A stretch of 8,339 bases of DNA from Armatimonadota bacterium (GTDB lineage: Bacteria; Armatimonadota; Fimbriimonadia; Fimbriimonadales; ATM1): positions 1 to 8,339 of the forward strand of contig RFHN01000109.1 in assembly GCA_003695835.1 (NCBI GenBank), given 5' to 3'. The position numbers and the translations under genes are program-made. The notes under the pieces were generated by a model that saw nothing but the letters and a program-made list of their open reading frames with translations, ran no database searches and had not been told where the DNA came from. Positions 1-7,318 of this stretch are shown here, piece after piece. How positions within the stretch are numbered: position 1 is the first letter of the stretch; the number at the start of each line of letters is the position of its first letter.

Positions 1-296
1 CATCCCTGGGGGTCATGATCGCTCTCACGCCGGTGGTGGCTGCCTTGTCGTTCGGCGCTTTTCTTGCGTGCCTATTGCTCAGCCGGTACGTCAGTTTAAG
101 TAGCCTCGTGGGCGCTATGACGGCAGCCGTATCGGTTCAGTGGCTGAGCGACTCGGTTTCGATCCGAGTCGTGTACGTACTCGTCGCGCTCTTGCTCGTC
201 GTGCGTCATCGCGCCAACTTGCGACGGCTCGCGCGCGGAGAAGAGCCGCGGTTTCAGTTCAGCAAGAAGAAGGGGAAGGGAGAGGAATCGCGATGA
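1..296 (+). CDS. plsY: PlsY, acyl-phosphate:glycerol-3-phosphate acyltransferase (C-terminal part)
   Basis: This is the 3' part of a gene cut by the window start; the frame is read from base 3 and about 97 residues are visible. PlsY is an inner-membrane enzyme that transfers an acyl group from acyl-phosphate to glycerol-3-phosphate, the first acylation step of phospholipid synthesis. The visible part begins with SLGV, which fits the residues right after the family's glycine-rich GGK..AT motif. A hydrophobic segment follows, then SRYVSLSSL, a second hydrophobic segment (VVYVLVALLLVV), and the family's C-terminal signature HRANLRRL. In that signature the His (codon 207-209) and Asn (216-218) match the conserved third motif. 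The protein ends in a Lys-rich tail. The stop overlaps the next gene's ATG (ATGA, 293-296), so the two are probably translationally coupled. The ATG at 15 is internal to the protein, not the start. Identification rests on remembered family motifs. Confidence 0.88.
   Translation, partial: SLGVMIALTPVVAALSFGAFLACLLLSRYVSLSSLVGAMTAAVSVQWLSDSVSIRVVYVLVALLLVVRHRANLRRLARGEEPRFQFSKKKGKGEESR
278..285 (+). promoter_or_regulatory. Shine-Dalgarno site of the LptF/LptG gene
   Basis: The purine-rich GGGAGAGG lies inside the last codons of plsY and ends 7 bases before the ATG at 293. It decides the permease start: the same frame stays open upstream to 140, but no comparable site precedes the earlier starts, and these would run deep into plsY. 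Confidence 0.65.
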
Positions 297-1372
297 GGCT
301 TCTCGATCGCTACCTGGTGCGGGAATTGACGGTTCCGTTCCTCGTTGGAACGGTGGCGGTCGTGATGATGTTTCTGGCCAACATGCTGATTGCCTACGCC
401 CCGCAGATGTTCTCGAAGGAAGTTCCTCTCATTGCGGTCCTTCAGTACCTCTATTTCAAGATTCCCGGAACGCTCAACATGACGTTGCCGGTCGGGATTA
501 CGATCGCGTCCGCGCTCGCCGTCTCGCGCCTTGTTCGGGAGAGTGAACTCACGGCGATGCGGGCGAGCGGCATTCCGATCCGGCGCACTCTGGTGCCGGT
601 GTTTCTGACCGGGATCTTGGTTGCGGTCTCCAGCTTTTTCTTGGCTGAGCGGGTGACCCCCGTAGCCGAGCGCCACGCCTTCGAACGCCTGCGGAAGATC
701 TTTGCGAGTCCCGAGGTCTTAGGCATGCGGACGAACACGACATTCCGAATCGGCGATGGACAGTATTACGTCAGCATCGGAACGGTGCGGGACGGGCCGA
801 GGGGCACGGTCGTGTTTGACGACGTCCTGGTACTCAACAAGCCCAAGCGGGGAGAGGACTGGGTTCTGCAAGCCAAAAGCGGTTCGTACGATGACGGGAT
901 CCTGACTCTGTATCGCCCGTCCATTTGGATCTTCAACGATCAACAGCTTGTGGATTTCTCCGTGGAGGACGCGTACACGATCAACCTTCGCCTGTCGCGA
1001 GAAGACTTCTTCGGCAACCCCCTTCCGGAAGAGCAGACGTTGACTGAGCTACGTCAGAACATCGAACGTTTGCGGCGCATCGGCGCTCCCACGCATGAAC
1101 TGGAGGTGGATTATCACAGTCGGTACGCTGTGCCGGCGGCTTGTTTCGTGTTTGCGATCTTCTCACCTGTTTTCGCTTTGTGGTTCGCGCGTGGCGGGGC
1201 TTTTATGGGTGTGCTGTTCAGCATCATCACCGTGTTCCTGTACTACAACATTTGGGTCATTTCTGCTCAAATTCTGGCGCGAAAGGGTCTGCTGCCGCCG
1301 CTTGTAGGTGTGTGGCTGCCGAATGCCCTATTCGTCGCAGCTGCGTTGGTGGCGCTGTGGAAGTCCGAGTAG
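293..1372 (+). CDS. lptF: LptF/LptG family permease of the LPS export complex
   Basis: This 359-residue inner-membrane protein belongs to the YjgP/YjgQ (LptF/LptG) family. In known systems two such subunits and the LptB2 ATPase pull lipopolysaccharide out of the inner membrane and hand it to LptC/LptA. The N-terminus (LLDRYLVREL) is typical. Hydrophobic segments lie at about residues 12-36, 60-80, 101-118, 278-298, 303-326 and 335-357, with a large periplasmic, beta-rich domain between about 120 and 275. This is the six-helix layout of the family. The segment around residues 75-98 (SRLVRESELTAMRASGIPI) is the highly conserved LptF/G cytoplasmic loop. The start at 293 is chosen for its Shine-Dalgarno site and ATGA overlap with plsY. 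The 3' end overlaps lptD by 16 bases. The sequence does not settle whether this is the F or G paralogue, or a homodimeric subunit; no second permease, LptB or LptC is in view. Confidence 0.9.
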   Translation: MRLLDRYLVRELTVPFLVGTVAVVMMFLANMLIAYAPQMFSKEVPLIAVLQYLYFKIPGTLNMTLPVGITIASALAVSRLVRESELTAMRASGIPIRRTLVPVFLTGILVAVSSFFLAERVTPVAERHAFERLRKIFASPEVLGMRTNTTFRIGDGQYYVSIGTVRDGPRGTVVFDDVLVLNKPKRGEDWVLQAKSGSYDDGILTLYRPSIWIFNDQQLVDFSVEDAYTINLRLSREDFFGNPLPEEQTLTELRQNIERLRRIGAPTHELEVDYHSRYAVPAACFVFAIFSPVFALWFARGGAFMGVLFSIITVFLYYNIWVISAQILARKGLLPPLVGVWLPNALFVAAALVALWKSE

Positions 1373-3612
1373 CCGGCATCGGGTGCTTGTTGCTACTGGC
1401 CGCGGCTTTGGTGGCCCAGTCGCCGCTCGATCCTCGGCGATTTGATCCGAATTCGCCACGGGATCAGCGCCTGCCGCCGCCGATGGAAGGGCAGGAAGGC
1501 GTGTATCCTCTTCGCGTCATTCGGGCGGACTCGTTCGACCAGTCACCGGACGGAAGGGAAGTGCACGCCACGGGGGTGGTGTTCGAGTATCGCGGGTATC
1601 GAGTCAGCGCGGGCGAAGCGTTGGGCGACCTCGACACACAGGTCTTTGCGCTCCGAGGAAACGTCAACGTCCTCGGACAGAATGAGGTCGTTCGCGGCGA
1701 TACCGTGATCGTGAATTTTGACGCAAGAACCTTTCGCGTCGAGTCCGGAGACGTTGACCTACGCAAGGCGCTGTTCGAAAAGCGGGTCTTGACCGACCTG
1801 TATCTCAAAGCGCACGAGGTCCAAGGGGACGAAGAGCTGGTCACAGCGGAGTCCTGTTCCTTGACCGGCTGTGAGTACGATCACCCTCACTACGCGTTTG
1901 CCGCGAGAAAGGTGACGGTCATCCCGGATCGAAAGGTCGTGTTCGATCGTGTCGCGGTGAAGGCGCTCGGGCGCACGCTCTTCACGTTGCCGAAGTTCGA
2001 AATCCCTTTGCAAAGAAGGACGGGCGGCCTCGCTCCCGATGTCGGGCGCAACGAGACGGAGGGGTTTTATGCAAAATTCCGGTACGGGTTTCCGATTGGG
2101 CAGGACAGCGGCGTTGCCCGCCTCGACATCACTTCGAAGAGAGGGCTGGGGGGAGGTGTCCTGTACGACTACGCAAGTCGGTTCTCCAAGGGATACCTTC
2201 AGCTGCACTCGGACTTCAATCGCAACGCGGGAACCCTTTCCTTTACCGCGACGGCGCAGCACCAGCAACGCATCGGTTCCATTCAGTTCGAGGGTCGTCA
2301 CGAATCGTCACAGTTCAGTTACTTGACCGGCCTGAACACACAAACCCATCGCACGACCGCATCGCTGACGCTTCTCGGCCAGCCTACGGGCACGACGCGG
2401 CTGGTACTCGGACGTACGGAGAACCGGAGCAGTTTTTCCAACACGACCACCTTGACCGCCACGCTTGCGGATCAGAGGCGTATCGGCACGCGTTTCCAAT
2501 CGCAGGCGAGCCTTTCGCTGTTTGACACGAATTCCCGAAGCGGCTCCTTCATCGTCGAGCGCCAAGCCCTCGATGCGCGAGTCTCCGCGTCCTACGACTT
2601 CAAAGAAGCGATCGGCGAACTGACGTACAACCAGAACATCCCGATTGGTGCGACACAGAATTTTGCCTCCGGGATCGAAAGCGTTCCAGTCGTCACGTTT
2701 CGTAGCGACAAGAATCGCCTGTTCGGGCCATCCAAACACCTGCCCAACTTCAACCTCGTGTTCAGCGCGGGCAACTATAAGGACAACTTCGCTCAGCGGC
2801 AGGTTGGGCGCTATTTCTTCGATATTCAGACCTCGGGCGGCAAACAAGCGCCGAAGGGTTGGCTCTACCAGTATTCAGCCGGACTGACACAAGGTTTCTA
2901 TTCCGACGACACGGCGCAATACGTGCCATCGTTCAATGGCTCGATCGGCTTTCGATTCACCGAACGCACGCAAACGACTCTCCGATACTCCTACCGAAGG
3001 CAACACGGTTTCACGCCGCTGACTTTCGATCGCACTGGTTCCTTCCACGTGGCGAGCCTTGACACTTTGAATGAGGTCCTTCCCGGGCTGCGCGTCGGCG
3101 GGCAGGTTGGATTCGACTTCAATCGCGACCGGCAGGGTGACATCGCGTGGCAGTCTCCCGCGGTGCGTCTCGAGTACGAGCCAAACGAGACCGTCCGTTT
3201 TCGGGCGCTTTCTCAGTACATCCCTGAGCGGCATGAGTGGAGTACGCTCCGCCTCGACTTTTCCGGCAAGTGGAACGACCTTCGAATCGGCGCAACAGGC
3301 CGGTACGACGGCATTCGCCACAAGTGGGGATCTCTGAACCTGTTCGTGGACGGCTTGACCATCGGTCGGCTTCGTTTTGCGACGCTGCTTCGGTACAACG
3401 GATACCTCTCTCGCTTCGATGCGGCACACTTCTCGTTCATCTACGACCTGCACTGCACGGAGGTCATCTTGCAGGTGCTGCAGACGAATACCGGATTTCG
3501 GCCCGGCACGGAGATCCTGTTCTTGATTCGGCTGAAGGCGCTGCCGTTCTCCAGCCCGTTCGGCATCGGGCGCTCCGGCCAGCCGTTGGACCTCGGTACG
3601 GGCGGCTTCTAA
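1357..3612 (+). CDS. lptD: LptD/OstA-like outer-membrane LPS-assembly protein
   Basis: This protein has 751 residues if it starts at the GTG at 1357, close to the usual length of LptD. LptD is the outer-membrane barrel that inserts LPS into the outer leaflet. Residues 1-20 form a signal peptide (Arg4, then an LLLLAAALVA core). Residues 50-215 form the OstA/LptA-type beta-jellyroll, including VIRADSFDQSPDGREVHATG and a Cys167-x4-Cys172 segment followed by HPHYAFAARKV, the family's 'TxC...Y.f.A' region. From about 220 the alternating polar/hydrophobic strands of a beta-barrel follow. Near the end, DLHC (Cys700) and the closing strand FLIRLKALP match the LptD C-terminus. The start overlaps lptF by 16 bases with only a weak Shine-Dalgarno site (GGTGG, 1348-1352), which suggests coupling. 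GTG at 1312 is an alternative start giving a longer basic N-region. The adjacency to lptF strongly supports the role. Confidence 0.85.
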   Translation: MEVRVAGIGCLLLLAAALVAQSPLDPRRFDPNSPRDQRLPPPMEGQEGVYPLRVIRADSFDQSPDGREVHATGVVFEYRGYRVSAGEALGDLDTQVFALRGNVNVLGQNEVVRGDTVIVNFDARTFRVESGDVDLRKALFEKRVLTDLYLKAHEVQGDEELVTAESCSLTGCEYDHPHYAFAARKVTVIPDRKVVFDRVAVKALGRTLFTLPKFEIPLQRRTGGLAPDVGRNETEGFYAKFRYGFPIGQDSGVARLDITSKRGLGGGVLYDYASRFSKGYLQLHSDFNRNAGTLSFTATAQHQQRIGSIQFEGRHESSQFSYLTGLNTQTHRTTASLTLLGQPTGTTRLVLGRTENRSSFSNTTTLTATLADQRRIGTRFQSQASLSLFDTNSRSGSFIVERQALDARVSASYDFKEAIGELTYNQNIPIGATQNFASGIESVPVVTFRSDKNRLFGPSKHLPNFNLVFSAGNYKDNFAQRQVGRYFFDIQTSGGKQAPKGWLYQYSAGLTQGFYSDDTAQYVPSFNGSIGFRFTERTQTTLRYSYRRQHGFTPLTFDRTGSFHVASLDTLNEVLPGLRVGGQVGFDFNRDRQGDIAWQSPAVRLEYEPNETVRFRALSQYIPERHEWSTLRLDFSGKWNDLRIGATGRYDGIRHKWGSLNLFVDGLTIGRLRFATLLRYNGYLSRFDAAHFSFIYDLHCTEVILQVLQTNTGFRPGTEILFLIRLKALPFSSPFGIGRSGQPLDLGTGGF

Positions 3613-3629
3613 CCAGGTAAACTGAAACC

Positions 3630-3661
3630 GCCGACTCGTTCCTCCCAGTTGCCAAGTCGGC
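3630..3661 (+). other. Hairpin between lptD and the GH42-like gene
   Basis: GCCGACT (3630-3636) is the exact reverse complement of AGTCGGC (3655-3661), which gives a 7-bp stem with an 18-base loop, 18 bases after the lptD stop. No run of T follows, so it is not a classical intrinsic terminator. It may reduce read-through or protect the lptD mRNA end, or it may be chance. The 3' arm overlaps the proposed promoter of the next gene. Confidence 0.35.
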
Positions 3662-3675
3662 CGATACGTTACGAT
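3649..3675 (+). promoter_or_regulatory. Candidate promoter giving a leaderless mRNA for the GH42-like gene
   Basis: TTGCCA (3649-3654; 5 of 6 matches to TTGACA) and TACGAT (3670-3675; fits TANNNT and 4 of 6 to TATAAT) are spaced by 15 bases. The -10 box ends only 6 bases before the ATG at 3682, so transcription would start at or next to the A of the start codon. No Shine-Dalgarno-like sequence precedes this ATG, unlike the ATGs at 293, 7333 and 7416. The spacer is shorter than the usual 17. Confidence 0.35.
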
Positions 3676-3681
3676 TTCCAA

Positions 3682-6375
3682 ATGACTGAGCACGACCGAA
3701 CGGAAAACGGAGAGACATCCACGAACGGCGACCTGCCACGCGTACAGTTCAGGCCCGCTTCCAAGGGGCGTGTCAAAGAGGCGGAGGATAAGCCGGCGAC
3801 GTCGAAGCCGACCGGCGAAAAACGCTCGTCGAGGCGGCCACCCAAGAAAGCGCCGGCGAAGAAGACCTCCGGCAAGAAGGCGCCGGCCAAGAGGCAGCCC
3901 CGCCAGAAGAAGGAACCAACGCCGGCGGTAGAGCAGAAGCCGGCCACCCTGCCGATAGAACCTCCGATTCCGACGCCAGAAGGGGCTCCACGAGTCGTGG
4001 TTCGGGAAGGCCGATCGTTGCTGGTCGTGGATGGGAAGGCCGTAGCCCCGTTCTTTTTCTTCGGCAACCCTTGTAACGAAAGGGCGCTGAAGATCACGCT
4101 GGACCAAGTGAAGAAGGCGGCGGAAGCCGGCGTGCACCTGTTCAGCATGATGCTGGAGTTTCGCGTGGACGAGCAAGGCGCGCAGAACGCGCTCGACGCC
4201 GCGATCTATCTTCTCAAGCGGATCGGGGAGGTGGACCCGGACGCGAAGGTCGTATATCGGGTTGTCTTCGCTCCGCCCGAAGGATGGCAAAAGCGTTTCC
4301 CCGACGCTGTGTTTCACTACGCCGACGGGACCCTGGCCGAGCCGAGCGTTTGCGACAACGAGTTTTGGGGCGAAGCGGCGACCTATTTGAGAGGTTTCGT
4401 GCGGGCCCTCCGCCGACACGACGCGCAGAAGAGAGTCATCGGAATTCACCTCGACCGTGGTGAGTGGTTCTTCGCGGACGGTTGGGGATACGACACGAGC
4501 CGTGCGGCAGAGCGGGCGTTCCGCGACTGGGCGCGCCGACGATACAACAACGACCGCGTGTTGCTCCAATCGGCATGGTTCGATGGGTCCGTAACGTTCG
4601 ACACGATCACGATTCCCGACTACTTCGAGCATGCCCTGGACGAAAGCGAGTTCCTCTTGGCGCGCAGGAAGGAACGCCGATGGGTGGACTATCACTTATT
4701 CTTGAGCGATGCCACGGTCGAGCGCATCGGCAAGCTGGCGCGCGAAGTCAAAGAGGCGAGCGAGGGATGGTATCTCGTGGGCGTCAGCTACGGGTACACC
4801 TTTGAGTGGGCCCACCCGGCAAATGCTCACCTCAGCCTTGGCAAGCTCTTGAGGAATCCGCACGTCAACATCGTCGGCGGTCCGCCGAGTTACCGAGATC
4901 GCGGAATGGGCGGAGCTGCGCCGTTCCCGGGGCCGATCGACAGCGTTCCGCTCAATGGCAAGCTCTTTCTCAGCGAGGAGGACTTCAAGACCCCAATCAG
5001 CGGGGCACAGGAGCCGGACGATTTCAACCCGGTGATGCCCACGCCGCAAGAGCTCGCAGCCGCGCACTGGCGTAGCCTTGGCTCCGCAATCGCGCACGGG
5101 TGCGGCATTCAATGGATGGACCTTTGGGGTCATGGATGGCTCAATACGAAGGCAATTTGGGAGAGAGCTGCCAAGGTGAGAGAAATCATGACGCTCGCCA
5201 TGGGCGCACCAGTTTCGGATCCGGACGTAGCCGTGCTCATTGATGAACGGAGCCTAGCGTATCTCGCCGATCCACGCGCGTTCAAACTTCTGATCCAAGA
5301 CTCGCGCGAGGCCGTGTTGCGGGCGGGCGTGAGCGCAGGCTTCTACCTGTTGACAGATCTCGCCCACCGAAAACGATTTCCGGACGCGAAGCTGTACATC
5401 TTTTTGAACGCCTGGGACATCCGGCCGGAAGTTCGCAGCGCGATTCGAACTCGGCTTCAGCGCAACGGCAAGACGCTCTTCTGGGTGTACAGCGCCGGGC
5501 AGTTCGAGTGGGGAAGGCCCGCACTGCCGCGAGTGAGAGAAGTTACAGGCGTGGCGATTCGACCCCAGCCGTTCAAGAGCCGTGCCGGGACGACGATCCT
5601 CAAGCGCGATCACCCGCTCACGAAACTGCTGGAAGAGCGCGCTTTGAGTACCGTCGAGCAGCTGGAACCCAGTTACTTCGCCATTCCGGAAGAGGACACG
5701 ATCGTCCTGGGCGAATACAACCAAACCGGACTGCCGAGCTTCGTTGTTCGCGAAATCGAGAATGAAGAAGGGGGTTGGAGGACGGTCTTCCTGGGCGAAC
5801 CCATCGTCACGGAGCGAATTATTCGCGGGCTGTGTGAGTACGCATCTGTTCAGATCTGGAATCACCATGGCGACGTAGTGCACTGCCGACCGCCCTTCCT
5901 CACCATCCACTACAAGGGCGACGGACACCGCATCGCCACGCTGCCCGATCGCTGGCACGCCTACGACCTCGTCAAGGGAGAAACGGTTGCCGTAGACCAA
6001 ACGCACATCCGGAGCGACGCCACTGATGGGGCCACGCAGGTTCTTCTTGCGGGCGAAGTCGGGTACGTTCGCGCTCTGCTCGAGGCGGACCCCGAAGAGC
6101 TGGCGAAGGTAGATCAAACCGAAATCGAAGAGACGGACACTGTCGCAGACCGCGAGGGAGAACTGGATGTTCCTCTTCTCACCTTGCCTCAAGACGAGCA
6201 CTGGGCCGCCTATCTCGCCCTCGAAGACGAGCCGGAAGAGCTGGAGGACACAGAGCGGGAGGCCAAGAAGCGGCGGGAAGCTCGGAGACGACCTCGTAAA
6301 GCCGTGAAGCGACCGCGTAAGGCATCCAGCGACACCGAAGAGATCGGCTTCGTCTTCCGTCCGAGAAAGGGATGA
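3682..6375 (+). CDS. GH42/clan GH-A-like putative glycoside hydrolase with basic, disordered tails at both ends
   Basis: This protein has 897 residues from the ATG at 3682; TTG at 3649 is a weaker alternative start. Residues 1-100 are low-complexity, rich in Lys, Ala and Pro, with KKAPAK at 55-60 and 65-70. About 105-500 looks like a clan GH-A TIM barrel. VIGIHLDRGEWFF (252-264) fits a beta-4 strand with Glu261 as possible acid/base. NGKLFLSEEDFKT (425-437) fits a beta-7 strand with Glu432 or Glu433 as possible nucleophile. About 511-620 resembles the flavodoxin-like beta-galactosidase trimerisation domain (DVAVLIDERSLAYL, then LYIFLNAWDI). Up to about 800 a beta-rich C-terminal domain follows. 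Residues 805-860 are acidic, and 859-880 carry a dense Arg/Lys stretch. No signal peptide or membrane segment is visible, so a cytoplasmic location is inferred. The substrate is unknown. The fold assignment is by motif memory; catalytic activity is not proven. The stop overlaps era by ATGA. Confidence 0.7.
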   Translation: MTEHDRTENGETSTNGDLPRVQFRPASKGRVKEAEDKPATSKPTGEKRSSRRPPKKAPAKKTSGKKAPAKRQPRQKKEPTPAVEQKPATLPIEPPIPTPEGAPRVVVREGRSLLVVDGKAVAPFFFFGNPCNERALKITLDQVKKAAEAGVHLFSMMLEFRVDEQGAQNALDAAIYLLKRIGEVDPDAKVVYRVVFAPPEGWQKRFPDAVFHYADGTLAEPSVCDNEFWGEAATYLRGFVRALRRHDAQKRVIGIHLDRGEWFFADGWGYDTSRAAERAFRDWARRRYNNDRVLLQSAWFDGSVTFDTITIPDYFEHALDESEFLLARRKERRWVDYHLFLSDATVERIGKLAREVKEASEGWYLVGVSYGYTFEWAHPANAHLSLGKLLRNPHVNIVGGPPSYRDRGMGGAAPFPGPIDSVPLNGKLFLSEEDFKTPISGAQEPDDFNPVMPTPQELAAAHWRSLGSAIAHGCGIQWMDLWGHGWLNTKAIWERAAKVREIMTLAMGAPVSDPDVAVLIDERSLAYLADPRAFKLLIQDSREAVLRAGVSAGFYLLTDLAHRKRFPDAKLYIFLNAWDIRPEVRSAIRTRLQRNGKTLFWVYSAGQFEWGRPALPRVREVTGVAIRPQPFKSRAGTTILKRDHPLTKLLEERALSTVEQLEPSYFAIPEEDTIVLGEYNQTGLPSFVVREIENEEGGWRTVFLGEPIVTERIIRGLCEYASVQIWNHHGDVVHCRPPFLTIHYKGDGHRIATLPDRWHAYDLVKGETVAVDQTHIRSDATDGATQVLLAGEVGYVRALLEADPEELAKVDQTEIEETDTVADREGELDVPLLTLPQDEHWAAYLALEDEPEELEDTEREAKKRREARRRPRKAVKRPRKASSDTEEIGFVFRPRKG
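3844..3894 (+). repeat. In-frame tandem repeat coding for a KKAPAK decapeptide unit
   Basis: Two near-identical 21-base copies (3844-3864 and 3874-3894) lie 30 bases apart and encode KKAPAKK and KKAPAKR, that is, two units of a 10-residue repeat in the disordered N-terminal tail of the GH42-like protein. The pattern resembles the AKKxPAKK repeats of histone-H1-like tails. The repeat is in frame, so copy-number changes would alter tail length without breaking the gene. Confidence 0.6.
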
Positions 6376-7268
6376 GGGCAGGCGTCACAGCCGTAGTGGG
6401 GAAGCCCAACGTCGGGAAGACGACGTTGATGAACTTCATCGTCGGGCAAAAGGTGGGCATCGTCTCTCCGAAGCCGCAAACGACGCGAAAGGCGATCTTA
6501 GGGATCGCGAATCTGCCGGGAGCGCAGATCGTGTTCAAGGACACGCCGGGCATCCACGAGCCGAAGACCAAACTCGGCGCGATCATGGTGGAACGCGCGA
6601 AGGAAGTGCTGTCCACTGCCGACGTCATCCTCTTCGTGGTGGACGTTAGCAGGCCGCCAAACGAAGAGGACAGGCAGATTGCGCGGCTGTTGAACGTCCA
6701 TTCTTCCGCACCCCGCGTCGTCGCCTTGAACAAGATGGACCGCCTCCGCCCGGAGCGGGTGCCGGAGCACTACGCTGCCTATGAAGAGCTCACCGCCCCG
6801 AGCGAGATGATGTACACGACGGCTTTGACGGGCGAGAACGTCGACAAGCTGATCGACAGGATCGTGTCGAGGCTCCCAGAAGCAGAGCCGCTCTTTGACG
6901 ACCCCGACTTGTATACGACTCAAACCGTGCGAGACATGGCGGCCGAGCTGATTCGGGAACAGGTGCTCTTGGCGACGCGGGACGAGGTTCCGTACGGAGT
7001 CGCAGTCGTCATCGAGAGCTGGGAGGATGCGGATCCGGCTTCTCCCAAACCGATCACGAAGATCGGCGCGGTGATCGTCGTAGAGCGAAAATCCCACAAG
7101 CCCATCCTAATCGGCAAGGATGGCCGGATGCTCAAGAAGATCGGCACGGCTGCCCGAAGGGAGATCGAAGACTTGGTGGGCAGGCAGGTGTTCCTCGAGT
7201 TATTCGTCAAGGTCCGCGAAAAGTGGGTGGATCGGCCCGCGCTGCTAAAAGAATACGGGCTGTTCTGA
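6372..7268 (+). CDS. era: Era, ribosome-assembly GTPase
   Basis: This 298-residue protein has the full Era architecture and a typical length. Era binds the 3' end of 16S rRNA through its KH domain and helps 30S subunit maturation in the cytoplasm. The visible motifs are G1 GKPNVGKT (residues 10-17), the switch I/G2 segment PKPQTTR (33-39), G3 DTPG (57-60), G4 NKMD (120-123) and G5 TAL (150-152, where SAL is more usual). The C-terminal KH domain covers about 200-298, with the RNA-binding loop GKDG at 248-251 inside ILIGKDGRMLKKIG. The start overlaps the GH42-like stop (ATGA) with only weak purines upstream (GAGAAAGG, 6363-6370), so translation is probably coupled to that gene. A small hairpin directly follows the stop. 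All key nucleotide-binding residues are present, so the protein should be functional. Confidence 0.96.
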   Translation: MRAGVTAVVGKPNVGKTTLMNFIVGQKVGIVSPKPQTTRKAILGIANLPGAQIVFKDTPGIHEPKTKLGAIMVERAKEVLSTADVILFVVDVSRPPNEEDRQIARLLNVHSSAPRVVALNKMDRLRPERVPEHYAAYEELTAPSEMMYTTALTGENVDKLIDRIVSRLPEAEPLFDDPDLYTTQTVRDMAAELIREQVLLATRDEVPYGVAVVIESWEDADPASPKPITKIGAVIVVERKSHKPILIGKDGRMLKKIGTAARREIEDLVGRQVFLELFVKVREKWVDRPALLKEYGLF

Positions 7269-7282
7269 GGGCGGAACTGCCC
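7269..7282 (+). other. Short hairpin after era
   Basis: GGGC (7269-7272) pairs with GCCC (7279-7282) around a 6-base loop, immediately after the era stop codon. No T-run follows, so terminator function is uncertain; the stem is short and may be chance. Confidence 0.25.
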
Positions 7283-7296
7283 GAGAAGTGTTCGCG

Positions 7297-7302
7297 TATA
7301 CT
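7297..7302 (+). promoter_or_regulatory. Candidate -10 box upstream of the small ORF and transglutaminase gene
   Basis: TATACT matches the sigma-70 -10 consensus in 5 of 6 positions. It lies 36 bases before the ATG at 7333 and would place the transcript start near 7309, before the Shine-Dalgarno site. I see no good -35 box at 15-19 bases spacing and no extended -10 TG, so support is partial. It marks the likely beginning of a new transcription unit after era. Confidence 0.35.
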
Positions 7303-7318
7303 CTCGTAACTCCTTCAC

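Noticed and set aside
140..292. N-terminal extension of the permease frame
   Set aside because: The added residues are Arg/Ala-rich out-of-frame plsY sequence; a Shine-Dalgarno site and the typical family N-terminus are found at 293.
1141..1356. N-terminal extension of the lptD frame
   Set aside because: It overlaps the last transmembrane helices of the permease in another frame and would bury the signal peptide inside the protein.
3630..3661. Intrinsic terminator after lptD
   Set aside because: The stem is real in sequence, but its loop is long (18 bases) and no T-run follows, so I list it only as a hairpin.
2875..4695. 606-codon open frame on the minus strand
   Set aside because: It spans the lptD end, the intergenic gap and the GH42-like start, has no recognisable domain, is rich in Arg and Leu as expected from antisense reading of GC-rich codons, and opposes two well-supported genes.
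5254..6201. 315-codon open frame on the minus strand
   Set aside because: It is fully antisense to the conserved trimerisation-like and C-terminal parts of the GH42-like gene and shows no family motif.
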